Below, in pieces: positions 25,269 to 37,974 of a DNA stretch of 64,000 nucleotides. A program made the translations under genes and the position numbers. Every line of letters starts with the position of its first letter. Within the stretch, counting starts at the first letter, position 1. The notes under the pieces are model-generated. The model saw only the letters and a program-made list of their open reading frames with translations. It was not told the origin of the DNA and did not search any database. The DNA is from Clavulina sp. PMI_390. Taxonomy: Eukaryota > Basidiomycota > Agaricomycetes > Cantharellales > Hydnaceae. The DNA lies in contig WIDE01000019.1 of NCBI GenBank assembly GCA_015039315.1, positions 152,279 to 216,278 of the forward strand. The letters run 5' to 3'.

Positions 25269-28200
25269 ATTGCCGACAAGGGAGGGTGAAAAGGCGGAAA
25301 GTGGGCTTCGGCGCTTGGCAGGTTTGGAACTGTATCAGTCAACAACACCAAGCATAGAACCTCGACTATTACATAACCAGCTTGACACCTTCTCGCCCCA
25401 ATTGACTCTCGATATTCTATCAAATACCCATGTTCAGACAACTAGATGTTGAGGCAAATAAACGACGTAAGGCCACCTGTTCCAACCTATGAGCAAGACT
25501 GGGATGCTCCCCGACTTGGTGGAGCGTATGGGATCCTATATTTTAGCCCGCGTCTCTATCTGTGGGCCTCCGCCCTGAAGACCTGGTGATACAGCAGCTA
25601 AACCACATAGACGCTGGCTTGCTGTTGTGTTATTGTGGAAGACTCAAAGTATTCTAGGTACCTCTAACCTTCATCAATCATCGGGCTAGGGTAATTACTA
25701 GTACCGGATCTACCTACGCCCTACGCCTCTCTTCTGCCGACTCTCAACCACGGAAACTGCCTCACGATGGCGTCATGAATGACTGGGGAAACGGTCGTTT
25801 CGGTGTCAGAGTCCTGTATGACCAGTCGTAATGAGCTAGGAGGTGTCAATCGCTCTCACACAGCTGCCTAGGGCTCAAGTAAAAAAAAAAAAAAGAGTGA
25901 TAGTTCTTGCTTGCCGAGCTCGCGAAATAGGGTCCACAACGGAGGTGTACAAGTCGCCACATGGATAAAGTTCTCCCATACTACAGCATACATGATGGCC
26001 CAAGGAACTACTCTGAGCATCCATATCCGCAGCCATAACGTAGCTGTATCCAGATAATAGCGGCACAACGATCATATCATGGACATGATTTTCAAGGGTC
26101 TTCCCCTGGACAAGGCGATTGGGGCGATGTATCGTTGATAGTTCACCCGAATTGACAGTCAACAGAGAAAATCCCCGCGAGTGGGGTACTGCTATATCAG
26201 TATGAATAGACCTAGGATATCCATGGTTTCAGGGCTCATGAGCTCAAAAACTTACCGCTCGTGCTCAGACAACCGGAGTGGCCCACCCGCCATTGACTGT
26301 CGGAAATCTCGAATGATCCGATTCCTGCACCACAGCTTTGTAGTTCACCGCTTGTTTATACCTGTGCAGACGGGAGGTAGTGGCTTTGTTACGAGATAAG
26401 TGCCTTTTCCATAAGAATCATCTGCCCACGACTAGGGTAGTGAAAGGCTTGGCAAAGTCAGGGAAAAGCTACGCGAAATCATTTAGCAAGCCGAGCTCGG
26501 CGGGACAGCTCGGGTCCCGCTCACTCAAGCCACAAAAGATAGACCTGCCCGCTAGGGGCAAGATGTATTAGACGATCTTTTGAAGAGTTATCCATCATGG
26601 CTGGGTCAACTTGGCATACAGTGGGGTATATATGAATATACAGATACGTACTTATCGCACAGTTATAGGGGTTAGCTGATACTGTCATTTTCTTAGTTAG
26701 AATTGTTAGTATAGATAGTCATTGGCGCCATTCCGCGCTATACTTTATGGGAGACCTATTCGAGTTCCAAAGTTGGTGATACTTCGTTGACACAGCTGAC
26801 TAATGATTATACACCTTCGTCCACGTAACTACTCCATAGTAGCTCATGACCCGCGTTGAAAGTCTTTAATCGGGCACTGGAGCCATGCGAGTGATCTTCC
26901 AGTAGATATGGTCGCTCACCGCCACGAGGAAAGGGGAAGCGTGGAGAACCGAGGGCCGAGGAGTGCGATTTGCAAATTTTCGGTGTCGAACGGCCAACTG
27001 AGCTCAGATCTGCACACTCAGCCAGCTCTCAAAGATTTTCAAGCCGGCTGTCGTCATGAACATCTGATATGGGAAGATAGCCCTGACTTCCAAAGCGCGA
27101 CTTGAATGCTCTAGATCAGCCTTCATCCCAACACCGAAAGCCTTCAAAAGACAGATAGGCATGAGACTAAAGAAGTTTTACCGACTTTGAATCAGTAAAA
27201 TGCGTTTCCTCATTGATATACATGCTTTACAAGAACTTAGCTCACACTCTGAGGGATCACAAGGCAGAAAGGACAGAGCCTTTCCGTTCACTATGAATAC
27301 CAATTATTGAGCGATGATTCCGACACTTTCCCAGCACTAGATCTTCATGTATTGGACATTGGTCAGCCAGGCACCACGCACAAACTGATCCGAAGAGTGT
27401 GAGGATTGCGCATGGTTCAAGCTCATGATTGCAGCCTTATTATTCGCCACTGATAGAGTTCTCCTGCCGATTGTTTAACTGAGATGCGGATGATTGCCCA
27501 GTAGAGCAACGGATTGAGGTCGAGTACTCGGCTTGCTCATTCGTTTGGGAAACCAGTGAGAGCATGCCAGTAGTTCCACTCGTTCGGGTCCGGATAACGC
27601 TTAGCAACCAAACATCAACAAACTATCAGGCTCCAGTTCAAGACGGCACGATTGGCATCACCCCACCAAAACTTTGCATATGAGATTGGAGACAATAGTG
27701 GCTCGTGCGAAGTGCCCCATAGAGTAGTATCAAAAGCAGCAAAGCTTCTTGCTGGAAGTTATTCACACTTCAACATTGAGCTCATTTCGTTACAATGTCT
27801 TATAGGGTCGTCAGCGTGAATTTCGCTTACGAATCGTAGACGGGAGGAGAATGATTCTATCTGAGGGTCGTCTCAGTTATGCCTACTCTTCCGATCGGTA
27901 ATTTTGCCGAAACAGCCGTATTCCCCCTCCTGGTCCTGTTGGGGGTTTTGTGTCCGCTCCGTCTGCTTGGCCTGTTAGGGACATCAATCAATCTGTAGGG
28001 TAATATCCGATGATTTGTTACCCTCATATCCAATGCGAATAACGGCTTCTGCTAGTGATATCTTCTCTCACACTGGTGAACAGCATTATTTTGTCTTGGT
28101 GATCGATCACTGATCCCTTTTATTTATTTATTTGCCCCCGAAGGTCCGCATTATTGTGATGTCAACTTATCTTCTAAGCATTGCTTTTCATTTGTAATTC

Positions 28201-28454
28201 TCTTCTAACTCGGAAGAGATGTACATTCATTGCTCACTCGCCACCTCATCCGAACTCAAACCCCTCCTACAATAGACGTCCCCATGTCCAATTAGTCTTT
28301 CTGGGATGGGACTATTGCATCAGATTCGGCCAAGAGCCTCCCTTGAGTTACCCTTTCTCAGCTTTTCCTTTCGTTGCGGATTTACGGTGGTTCGCGGGGC
28401 TTAGCCGGTTTTGACAAGGCTCTACCTTGCCCCTGAATCTTACACATTCTATGG
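25269..28454. other. Gene-poor 3.2-kb stretch
   Basis: No open frame with recognisable protein features on either strand over more than 3 kb, in contrast to the dense genes on the left. It includes a 14-A homopolymer near 25880-25893. Frames are short and broken. It could be decayed transposon or gene sequence, but I cannot identify a source. It marks the edge between the housekeeping block and the accessory region. Confidence 0.5.
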
Positions 28455-28460
28455 TATAAA
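28455..28460 (+). promoter_or_regulatory. TATA box of the MACPF gene
   Basis: TATAAA in the context ATGGTATAAAGG, 72 bp before the start codon at 28527; a suitable position for a short-leader, strongly expressed gene. Confidence 0.5.
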
Positions 28461-28526
28461 GGCCCGGCAGGACTACGTTAAGCAGTCCTCCATTGGCCAG
28501 CCGAACCTTCCCTTTCCAAGCTCGTC

Positions 28527-30698
28527 ATGGTACATCTGTCTGCACTCTTCCTCTTGCTCCCGCTCTTTGCCTCCACCTCGCTCGCTCGACTCCACCGGGA
28601 TGATCATTTAAGCCTCAAAACTACTCGGCGTCGTCCATGCCTCTGTGATGATAATCAGCCCAATTTTCCTCCGATGAACTACCTGGGCGCTGGTCTGGAT
28701 TTGACTACAATTTCAACTAATGATATCAACGGTGTATGTTGGGAGAGCCACACGCGTTTGCCTGTCCGCCATGTTCTTAATCCACTACTTTTTTTCTGTT
28801 CAAGGTCATCGGGGGTCTGAAATCGAGGACTCCAATTATTAATATCGATGAAACCATTTATCGGAACATTACCGTTGCAAACGTTCTGTACAATGTCCCG
28901 CGGAACTGCTTCATCACTGGTGATACGGCCACTCAGTCAGGTTTGCCTCACCGTCGCCCCTGAAAGCCCAAATAAGCTCTCTACCCTCTTCTCATACCAC
29001 TTTTCTTTCATAGCTGTAACCACTTACTATGCTGATGGCTCTGCTGCAGCTTCGGCGTTAACGGCTGATGCTTCCCTAGCCGGTATGTTTACTGCATCGT
29101 CTTATGGCCCCCCAAGACTTACCTTGATGGGCTCCCAGGCAAATACCTTGCAGTATCTGCCAGTGCTGAGACCACCTATTCTATTACCAAGACTTTCCAC
29201 ACTGACACCCAATACTCCTTATTTGACTTTCAGTCTCTCGTCTACGTCGTGAGTTCGATTTTAGCGATTCAAGTCGTCGATGTACTTGACATCAAGGTAT
29301 TGAACCCTATAGGCTGGTCTAAAAGACTGGATCCTTGACATCGACGAGGGTGCTTTTATTTCGCCGATAAGACGCATGGGTCCATGGAATCCCAGCAATA
29401 GTACCGTCGTCGAAGCGTATCGTAATTTCTTCAACAGCTATGGAAGCCACGTAATCACGTCTGTGCAGTTCGGCGCCAGATATTCCATGGTATGTCATGT
29501 CTGATATCTATTGCCCACTTTGGTAATGGCTATTTCTATAGACGGTGTGGGGGGGAACCTCAGACTCAACCGTCGATGAAAACTGGCAAGCTGACGTCGC
29601 AGTTGCATATGACGGAGTCACAAGCAGCGGTAAATTCGACGCTAATATTACCGGCAGTAGCGAATACAGCACATTCATGAAGGAAAAATCCCAAACTATC
29701 TCCGTGCAAGGTGGTGACATCCATTTAGCAGACGCCCTTGCCACGGGCTATGGGAACGATACCAACTATGAGAACTTCTCCAAATGGGTTGAGACTACTA
29801 ATCAGGCTGCGGGCTTGATATCGATGAATGTCGATTCGATCTGGTCAGTATTCTCGAGTGCGCAGAGCGACATACTATATTATGCCGCTCAAGAGCTCGA
29901 GAATGCGTTCCAATGGATTGTGCAAAACCCTGCCCCCCATTGGACGTATGTAAGTCTGTCTCTCAGCACGGACTGGACTCGTTTCCGAGTGCTCAACCCG
30001 GGGTATGTGTGCCTTCGTCTATCGCGTCCATGGGTGTGTTCTCGTGTTCATCTCATATACTTCTTCAGTTCTTATATTGTGGAAGACCCCAAGAACCCCT
30101 GGTATGATGTTCAAGGCGCAAGCTTGACGAGGACCCAGGTTCAGATCGGCCTCGAACACTCACACGATTATACCAATAGCCCAGTTGTCTAGTGAGTGCA
30201 CTGATAAAAATGACACACTAATTCAGTGCGCTAATTGTTTGGCTGAACTAGCTTCTATATTGTGAACGATGGATCTCCCCTCGATTTTACTCTTTCACAT
30301 GGATCAGGTCGTGAGGCATCCGCGACTGCGATAGTTAATAATGTTCGTTCACTCTCCAGACGTTTCTATCCGTAGCGTCAAATTCAAACCGTTCGACGAT
30401 CTTTCATCGCTACTTCCTCACCCTTTAGAAACCATTCACCAATAGCAAAATCACGGACAACTACTGGAATGAGATTGCCTACTGGTCGGTTGAGGCAAAC
30501 CCAAATGTTCATGTCGACTACCTCACGGGTGTAGCTGTGGCTAAACTTCATGATTACCCGGGGTATGGGCTAGGGACGTATAGTCACCCCTGGAAACAGA
30601 CTCGGAACCTTCGTGGTTGGGCCCAGCGCGAGTCCAGCACTCAACCTCAGAAGAGGAGCAATGCGCTTCGACCCTCCTTGTTCGATAGGGAGCTGTGA
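28527..30698 (+). CDS. Secreted MACPF (perforin-like) domain protein
   Basis: Starts with a clean signal peptide (MVHLSALFLLLPLFASTSLA) and has no later membrane anchor, so it should be secreted. The middle carries the MACPF core, with the signature region at about 29430-29490 (FFNSYGSHVITSVQFGARYS), followed by Ser/Thr/Asn-rich strands as expected for the hairpin-forming segments. The C-terminal part is beta-rich and ends at 30698 in a basic tail. About eight short introns. In other Agaricomycetes such proteins can act as the B component beside an aegerolysin; no aegerolysin gene is present in this window. Pore-forming activity is inferred from family only. Confidence 0.75.
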
Positions 30699-31378
30699 AC
30701 GGCCCAAATCGTGCTATTTCGTTGTACTGAGTTTCAAATTTCTTGCACAATCTCTGCTCCTGTGTCTCTTCCAAGTTATCCACGATCCGTAGCTTTGCTA
30801 ATGCTGGGGCACCTCCCACTGGCAAGCTCTTGTGTACTACTACCTACTGAAATCTAATATTACGCTTCATGTTATCAATGCTCATCATTCTCCAACTCTT
30901 GCTCACTTCTTAGCCTCATGAGTTGCCTAATACGCGACTTCGTTGTTGCTCGCCGTGAGTGTGACCGGATTCCCAGAATTCCTTCGCAATGACCTCAGCA
31001 AACTTCAAAGCAGGCCGTAGAAAGTGATTAGCACGACAGGATCAGCCATTATTGAATAACTGCGTCCTCAGCATGTGATGTCTAGCTCATTCAAACCAAA
31101 GCCTAGTCATGACCAAACCTGGGACGACCCGTGAAAACTGAGTGTTCTCGCCACTGACATAATATTTACCGTAGATTAGACCTCGTTGCGCTCACCAATC
31201 ACCTGTAAGGATTGCCTCCGGATTAGGGCCAATATCAATGTAAGGGTCTCTATCGGACGTTGATACAATAGTAAGCTCACTACTGAAGCTACTGCGGAAA
31301 GCAGCACCGAGCCCCTCATAAACACCATGAGTCATAGACGGGCATTACCGTCCAAAAAGAGGGACCAGATCCAGATGT
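30699..31378. other. Convergent intergenic region, MACPF/Hsp70-like A
   Basis: 680 bp without a recognisable gene. Confidence 0.45.
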
Positions 31379-33125
31379 TCAGCGTCGGAATATATCCATC
31401 AGCCATGTTGTCCAGCTCCGTTGGGCCCGTTTGATCCTTATGCTCTGCTCCAGACCGCTAGCAAGAGATAACGCCCCTACAGCTACAGCTTTGGACCTGT
31501 GCAGAGACTGATAAGGTCTTTGCCATATGTTATATGCCATGGCGTACATTTTATGGTTTGCGACGACAATTCGGCATGGAGGGTTGGATTCTAACCTTGC
31601 TTTGATGACCCTCTGGAAGTAAAGATTATCGGCGAAGCCTCCGGTGAAGATAATTACCTGCAGTGGGTGAGCTGGCAGGTATAAACTGATATATTCCACA
31701 CTTACAGACACTTGATGAGTTCTTTTCAGTGAGAGAAGGTTGTTGGCGGTGGTTTCAATAGAACGCTGGAAGAAGCCAGTTGCAAACTCGCTAGAAATGC
31801 GATTAGTTAAGTCTTAGCCAGATCGCGATTTTATTGACCTTGGAACCTCTAGGACCCCTTGATGAATGCCAATCCCGCTGATTTGCTGCCGAAGAGGGCC
31901 ACATTTGACTTGCATTATATCAGCAGGACCAGCAAACCGACGTTTTGATTGGCCTTCAAAATCGGCTAGCGCGTCATCAATTGTCGTTTGAAGTTCTTCC
32001 GGGTCGCCGCCAAGAACTGGTGTTAAGATATCAGAGAAATAGGAAGAGAATTCCATATCAACATAAACTCCGCCTGCATCCAGAGCTGGTGACTGAGGTT
32101 GGTAAGCGAACTACAATGCTCGGGCCGCCATGGACTAACAGAATGATGGAGCCAGCTCTTCCACCTCGAAGAAGGTCTGTTTGCGAGACTTTGGAGACTT
32201 CACAACATAGCTCGATATATCGATGGTTGATCCTCCAGCATCACACACAATAAACTTTGTCCCAACCTAGAGACAAACCATTATTTGGAAGAATGATTAC
32301 AAGGGGCTTGGAAACTCACTCTGAGGAGATTTTTCACTTCGGGTTCGGTCATCAAGGCGAAGGATGCTGCTGCCTCAGCTTCCTCCACAAAATGTAATCG
32401 TGAGGTGACATCACGAGGGCTGACTAGGCCGGCTGCGATTGCAGCTTGACGGAGAATTAGCTGTTGCTCAGAATTCCACTTGTTAGGATGCGAAAATACA
32501 ATTGTAGCGTCGTTCCTGGTCAAAACCCAAGGATCGAAGCCACAGTAACCCGTTAAATGGGACCGGGTATGATTCAATAAAAATCGAAGGTAATCGGCGT
32601 AGAGTCTCGTGATAGGGATGGATTTATTCTCATCTACTGCATGGTCGAGTATTTCTCTGAATTGGACGACTATAACGTAAGTGAGGTGGTGGACTGACAC
32701 TTCACCGAAGATTCTTTCGAGTGTAGCTGCATTTTGAAATGCTGGGGGACTATGTGCCGAGCAGTGCCATCAATTTGAAGGATGCGTTGAAGCTCCTGCT
32801 GAACTTTTGCTCCACATGCTATAAGCTAATCCTTCGTCATCAAGCCGTGGTCACAGGCTGTAATGCAACAGCACGCTTACGTTGCCATCCACGCTGTACA
32901 GCAAGGCAGTGGGCACACGAGCAAGTTGGACGTCGTCTTCTTGACCAGGCCAAGCATCAACAATAGTGGAGAAAATGGGCCCGTCTACACGAAGCCCTAA
33001 GTTAGATTTAGGAAGCTAGCAAAAATGAGCCTGAAGATACCTTTCGGAACATATCTAACAGCAACTGCAGTCTGCGTGGTGCCGATATCGATGGCAATAG
33101 TAAGCCTATCTTTTAGAGATCCCAT
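31379..33125 (-). CDS. Hsp70-like ATPase (HSPA12 type), copy A
   Basis: Actin/Hsp70-superfamily ATPase domain without a recognisable substrate-binding domain or EEVD tail, as in HSPA12-like proteins. Start MGSLKDRLTIAIDIGTTQTA at 33125, where IDIGTT is the phosphate-1 loop. Later exons give VDAWPGQEDDVQLARVPTAL, the family core FSHPNKWNSEQQLILRQAAI and LHFVEEAEAAASFAL, the phosphate-2 loop CDAGGSTIDISSY, SKRRF, and the adenosine motif TGGFAD. The end is RSWTTWLMDIFRR. Eight exons all join in frame using the same phases as copies B-D. First of four minus-strand copies. Confidence 0.82.
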
Positions 33126-33430
33126 GGTCCACGAGGTACCGGAACTGCGCGATCGTGAGTGTGCAAAGGACGTGGAAATGGGAGGTAACCGCAGTAGTCC
33201 AGAGACTGTCACTAGATAAGCCACGAGTGAAGGTTCAGAGCTTGCAGTTCTCGTTTAAGGTAGTTCTGCCTTCAGATTGCTATTTGTCTTTGAGGATTGA
33301 GAAAATTGACGATCGTCATCAGCCTCGAGGTAAAGGCTCTCGGAATGCCATTGAGGGGCCTCAGACGCTGAATCGGGCAAGGGATCCCATATAGAAACTT
33401 CCTCGAGGCATGATACTTTGATAATGCGAA

Positions 33431-33459
33431 AGCTACGATGTCTGTGCAAATCATTAACC
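33431..33459 (-). promoter_or_regulatory. Conserved upstream element, Hsp70-like copy A
   Basis: On the plus strand this reads GCTACGATGTCTGTGCAAATCATTA. The TGCAAATCATTA core recurs upstream of copies B, C and D; here it begins 320 bp before the start codon. Confidence 0.5.
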
Positions 33460-33539
33460 GTTTGTCGATTGTTGGGGGTCATTTGTTCATCGCCGGGTCC
33501 TATAGAAGATGACCACATTACTGAAGTAACCGGATGATG

Positions 33540-35369
33540 TTCCTAGGGTTCTCTTATGACGAGAGCTCTATCGCCTGTTCCAAAAAGCCGCGGGGCAAGT
33601 CATTTAGGCGACCTCGATGATCCCGTGCGCTTGTCAACGGGACCTCATGCCATATTCTACAGCATGGACAACCTCATATAGGGCTTGTCCCAATCGGGTG
33701 CCCAATTTTCATATGCGGTTAAGGGAGAGATGGCACCATCTAGATCTCATTCAGCTACAGCAGGGTTGCTGATAGGCACTCCCAAGGTCATGATCTCAAC
33801 TTTTCTCCTGCTATCACCGTGCAACTTTTTCTGGATCCGGCTTACCACCAAGCTCACCTATAGATAGTTTCCGTCCTTCCAGGTTTACCTCGGACGGCTT
33901 CGATGGTGTTCAATCCATCCCGATGAACTGGTGCTCCAGATCACTGAATGGCGTATGTCGGTTGTGGGGCGTACCCACTCATTTTGTGCCAAAGGAATTT
34001 GCATCTCACAGCTCTGCACTATATACTGACCCAACTGTCTCTCCCGAGCCAAAACTATGAAATGTAGTCCAATGTTCTCTTTTGCTCGAGCTATGCTGGC
34101 TGAGATCGGGCATGCGAGAAGCCATCGGGTTGAGAAATCTGCTGGCCGTTTTGGGACTTTCAGCACGTGTATAAAATACCCAGCAGCACTTCAATTACAC
34201 TGATCAGGAATTACTGCCACATGCTAGATTTTCAATCTGCGGAGGCGCGCATCATTTCGCTCCAATATGATATTAGTTTATCACTCATCGAAAAGACAAA
34301 ATTTGCCACAAGCCGGTCGACATCTCCTGATTTTGCCACACGGAGGCACACCGGACCTAACCAAGAAACCTAAACCGACCGAAGCAACGAAAAAAGCCCA
34401 ATTCAGGAGGAGGAAACACCTGGTGCGCACTAAGAGACACACCACAAAGCGATGAAGACCAAGCAAAAGACAGCAGCCAATGCACAACCCAAGTGAAAGA
34501 CCCGCCCCGACAAGCGCGGGACGATCTTGGTCTTGTATTATCATATCGCTCACCTTGCTTTGTGCACCCCTACAGTTCTTCGGATATCACAATCTGGAGC
34601 AATGGTGGTCAAGGAGATCCTCCATCTGAAGTCTTCAATCGCTCGCGATGGAGATGCCTCTACACTGTGCATCAGGGTAACCTCGGGTTCGAAGGATACA
34701 CTGCCTTCCGATGGTAAACCATACGACGTAAACGATGATCCATTCTACACACTTCAACAAACTCATCGGACAACAACCCCTACCTATATCTCCTCATGGC
34801 TCAAGCCTTTTTCCATCAACCCCCGGCAGAACCTCACATAAATCTTCGGACCAATGCTGCTTAAGCTCCCCCTACCCACTTTTGGATCGGGGCATGGAGA
34901 TTTTCGCACCGATGACCGAAAGCGGGCTGTCAGGCTCTTACATGTACAACGATATGGCACACCTCCTGCATGCCCAGCCACTAGCCTGGAAGGCAGCGGA
35001 GATCTCCAGTCTATGTGGGCTAGCTCGGTGATGGACTCAATCATTGGACGTGCAACGAGGGTGGGTGTGCTTGCGGGATATGGCCTGGCTGAACGGATCA
35101 GGCGCAGTCCGATTCTCTCGATCCACCATGTGTTGATGCCAGATATGAGCCATTTAGCATGACGCTAGTTGTGGCTGCGTTTTACATGCAAGAGTTGGGG
35201 CCTCCGAAGGACTTCGGGAATCCCTTCTCTTCTTTTGGTTGAGTCGCCAAGCGGTCACACGTGACCACAAAGAGATTTCAATTTTTTGAATTATCGATCC
35301 TGTCACTGGTGCTCTGGTCCCACGATCCTGACAGGGCTACAGTCCTCGGCATATCTATTGGTTAGAGGA
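33540..35369. other. Region without a clear gene between copy A and Y1
   Basis: No convincing gene. Two protein-like but broken plus-strand frames occur near 34,600-34,840 and 34,855-35,160 (the second with YPLLDRGMEIFAPM); they lie in different frames and I cannot name a family, so they may be decayed gene pieces. Confidence 0.4.
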
Positions 35370-35389
35370 CCGCTCCACCATCAGAACGA

Positions 35390-35480
35390 CAACGAGGCCG
35401 TTCTAAATCAGCGGCCACCAATAGGAACTACGCGCCCTTGTGAACTCTTTCAACATGCTAAAAGCTTCCAACGCAAGGTT
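35390..35480 (+). pseudogene. Decayed 3' end of an X-TPR gene
   Basis: The stretch around 35,413-35,465 (GGCCACCAATAGGAACTACG followed by CGCCCTTGTG) aligns base for base, with small changes, to the last codons of the X-TPR gene at about 48,840-48,890 (GGCCACCAATCATCGGAACT followed by GCGCGCCTTTGTG). The frame is broken here. It lies upstream of Y1 just as the intact gene lies upstream of Y2. Confidence 0.5.
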
Positions 35481-35964
35481 GCCAACACCCCCATACGAGC
35501 TTTCAGCCGGCCTCCCCTTCGCCGCGTCTTCCCATGGAGGGTTTATAGAGTCATTCAATGGGTAGGAGGGGAAATATATTCGCCCTTATGCGATCAGACC
35601 TCAGCCAGAGAGGAGAATCCTGAATCCCCCCGCCCGCGAGCTTGTCTCTGAACTATATAGGGACAACAAGGGCGCTGCCTTGCGGCGCTCGGCAAAATTC
35701 TCACAGACGATTTGCCAAAGAGAAAAGAAAAAACGGCCCATGAGGCACCCCTCCACTTGGTAAATTATTTATCGTGCATTTGTTCATTTCTTTCCAGACT
35801 CTCAAAGCATCGTGCTGGCGCTCGTCCTGCATCAGTTATGGCCGCTATCCCTCCTGTCCCCATGAATTTATCGCATATATTGTCACATTTTCTCAGCGAC
35901 TCTTGCCACTGAGCCTCGTTGTTGTTTGCTCAAGAAACTCACAATCATCCTCGTCTCTCTGCAG

Positions 35965-37332
35965 ATGTCAAGCCCACCACATCGCCAGAATTCGCGTGCA
36001 CGGACCGTGACCGAAAGTGCCGCTCGTCGAGGTAGGTTATAATCGTCAGTTACGTTTCAAGAAAGCTAATTGTGGCGATGTAGCTACTCGTGATGCTTCT
36101 CGTCAGAATCCTCGCGCTCGCCTTGCCAGTGCCGTTTCACAATCTCCTAGTTCCTTTTCTGCTCGCAAAAGGGCCATCACAATCTCTGGAGGCGGTCTTA
36201 GTGCACCGCTTTCTCCGGCTGGTAACAATGATCCTGCCCTTCTCGAGCTCAAGTCAGGCCTCCTCTTGAACGTAGGAAGCGTGTTAGAGGAATTCGCTGA
36301 CCTTCAACGGGATATACAATCATTTTGCAGCAAGACTGCCAGCTATCTCTCTCGTAACAAAGCGTCTCCTCGATTTTCACCTGACGCTGCTGTTCCCGGA
36401 AATCACCCCGTCACAAAACCCGCCTCTGATTTCTCCAAGGTCGAGGAGTTTATATACTTTGTTTCGCTTTCCATCATGAACATGCGTCTCTATAACGACA
36501 TCTTTCTCCCCTTCCACCCGTTTGCAAATGCTGACGAGAATCAACGACGAGAGCAGGAATATCGAAATGTGATTGACAAAGGCAAGTTGGTTAACTTGCA
36601 TCACTGAGTCGGAAACAGGAATCGCTGATCGTCGCACACGTTCTAGAGCTTCAACTACAGGCGGCCGCTTGGCGGGCAAAAACTTACAAGATGATCGACG
36701 ATAGGGTTGCGGACGGCGCGCGAAATGCTCTGCTCGATAAAATTCTGAACTCGATTATCGAAGAGCTAGATGCTGCTCTCCAAGACCTGCCTGGCGAGTT
36801 TGCACTCTCAAGGGAATTCGGCAAAGAGCTGAAAAACCTCCTTACTCGCGCATGCGATTGGAACCGCTCGATCAAAGTTGATATCCTCAAGTATGACTTT
36901 GAGATTTTTGTTGTCGAACCCTCCTCTCCTTGGGATCCTCTTCAAATGGAGTCTTTTGAGCGTATGAGGAAGCCAGTGAGTCCAGGAGCGAGCGTAGTCT
37001 CTCCGTTCGCTCTTGGATTAATTGGCAGTATATCTCTACCTAACGAACGGGTCTCCCATGTCCAGAAGAAGGCTTTAGTCTTGGTGGACGAATGGTTCAC
37101 GGGGGGCGCGAGAGGTCGAACCATCAGTGTTGTGCCTCCAGCCTACAACCCCTCGCGCCAACAATCCGCAATATCGTATCCCCCAAAGCCCATTCCCGTT
37201 TTACCACCTGCCCCTGTGGGCACTATAACTACCCAGCCTCAAGCAACAGCACCAATGTCGATATCAGCTGTAAGGAACACTTCAAACCAAACCCCTCCCC
37301 CGCCTCAACAGAAAAAGGGCTGCTGCGGTTAA
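35965..37332 (+). CDS. Y-family protein, copy Y1 (unknown function, Cys-rich C-terminus)
   Basis: I do not recognise this family. Three exons: 35965-36031, 36084-36581 and 36647-37332, about 416 residues. Exon 1 is a short Arg/Ser leader. The body looks helical, with RKRAITISGGG, TKPASDF, VEEFIYF, LYNDIFLPFHPFA, ELQLQAAAWRAKTY, LPGEFALSREF, and a strongly conserved block KVDILKYDFEIFVVEPSSPW ending in VSHVQKKALVLVDEWF. A proline-rich linker of about 70 residues follows and the protein ends KKGCCG. The cysteine pair suggests prenylation or palmitoylation. Intron 2 has a GC donor (AAAG|GCAAGT). No signal peptide or membrane helix. Confidence 0.78.
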
Positions 37333-37974
37333 GGGGGTATTTGAGGTACGTTGCTCTACAGATCGTCATAAACCTACTTCAATTAGCTGAGATCGGTCTA
37401 CCTCTTCGTCTTTGGGTGGTCTAGAATACTATCTCACTACGATAGGATCGGGCATCAGTGGTGCTACTCGTACAATCCGAGTAACTACGCAATCAAACCA
37501 CTGAATCCACTACGGTCTCACCATCCGTCCATGCCTCCGTTCAGAGCAAGTTAGCGTGTTCATTCGGCCCTATACCGTGGACGGCTAATCTCTGCTATCT
37601 ATTTGACTCAGAGAAATACGACGATCATGACATAATCGATCGGGATTATGACCATGTACTGGGGTCTCCAGCGATTATTAATTGATAGTACATCGCAAAG
37701 TAAAAGAACGATTTGACAGCTGGTTTCGAACCTTTTTCAAGTCACTCATTCAAGAAGGAGGGTTTTTGTAACACATCAGTGGGTTTGCTTATCCCTGGCC
37801 TGAACCATATACGCAATCATGGACTTCACAGCCGAAGTTTCAAGAAAAGGCCTCACTACCTGCTGTGATGCACAGGACCTTATCGTCGCCGGCAAATTAC
37901 AGCAACTTTATATATATATTATCTCAACCGGCCCCCACAAACTGAGGTTGACGAGGCGTAGATTATCGTTTTTG
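37333..37974. other. Convergent intergenic region, Y1/Hsp70-like B
   Basis: 642 bp, no gene recognised. Confidence 0.45.

Noticed and set aside
34281..35160. Frames upstream of Y1 as a real gene
   Set aside because: Protein-like pieces lie in different frames without splice sites joining them, and no family is recognisable.
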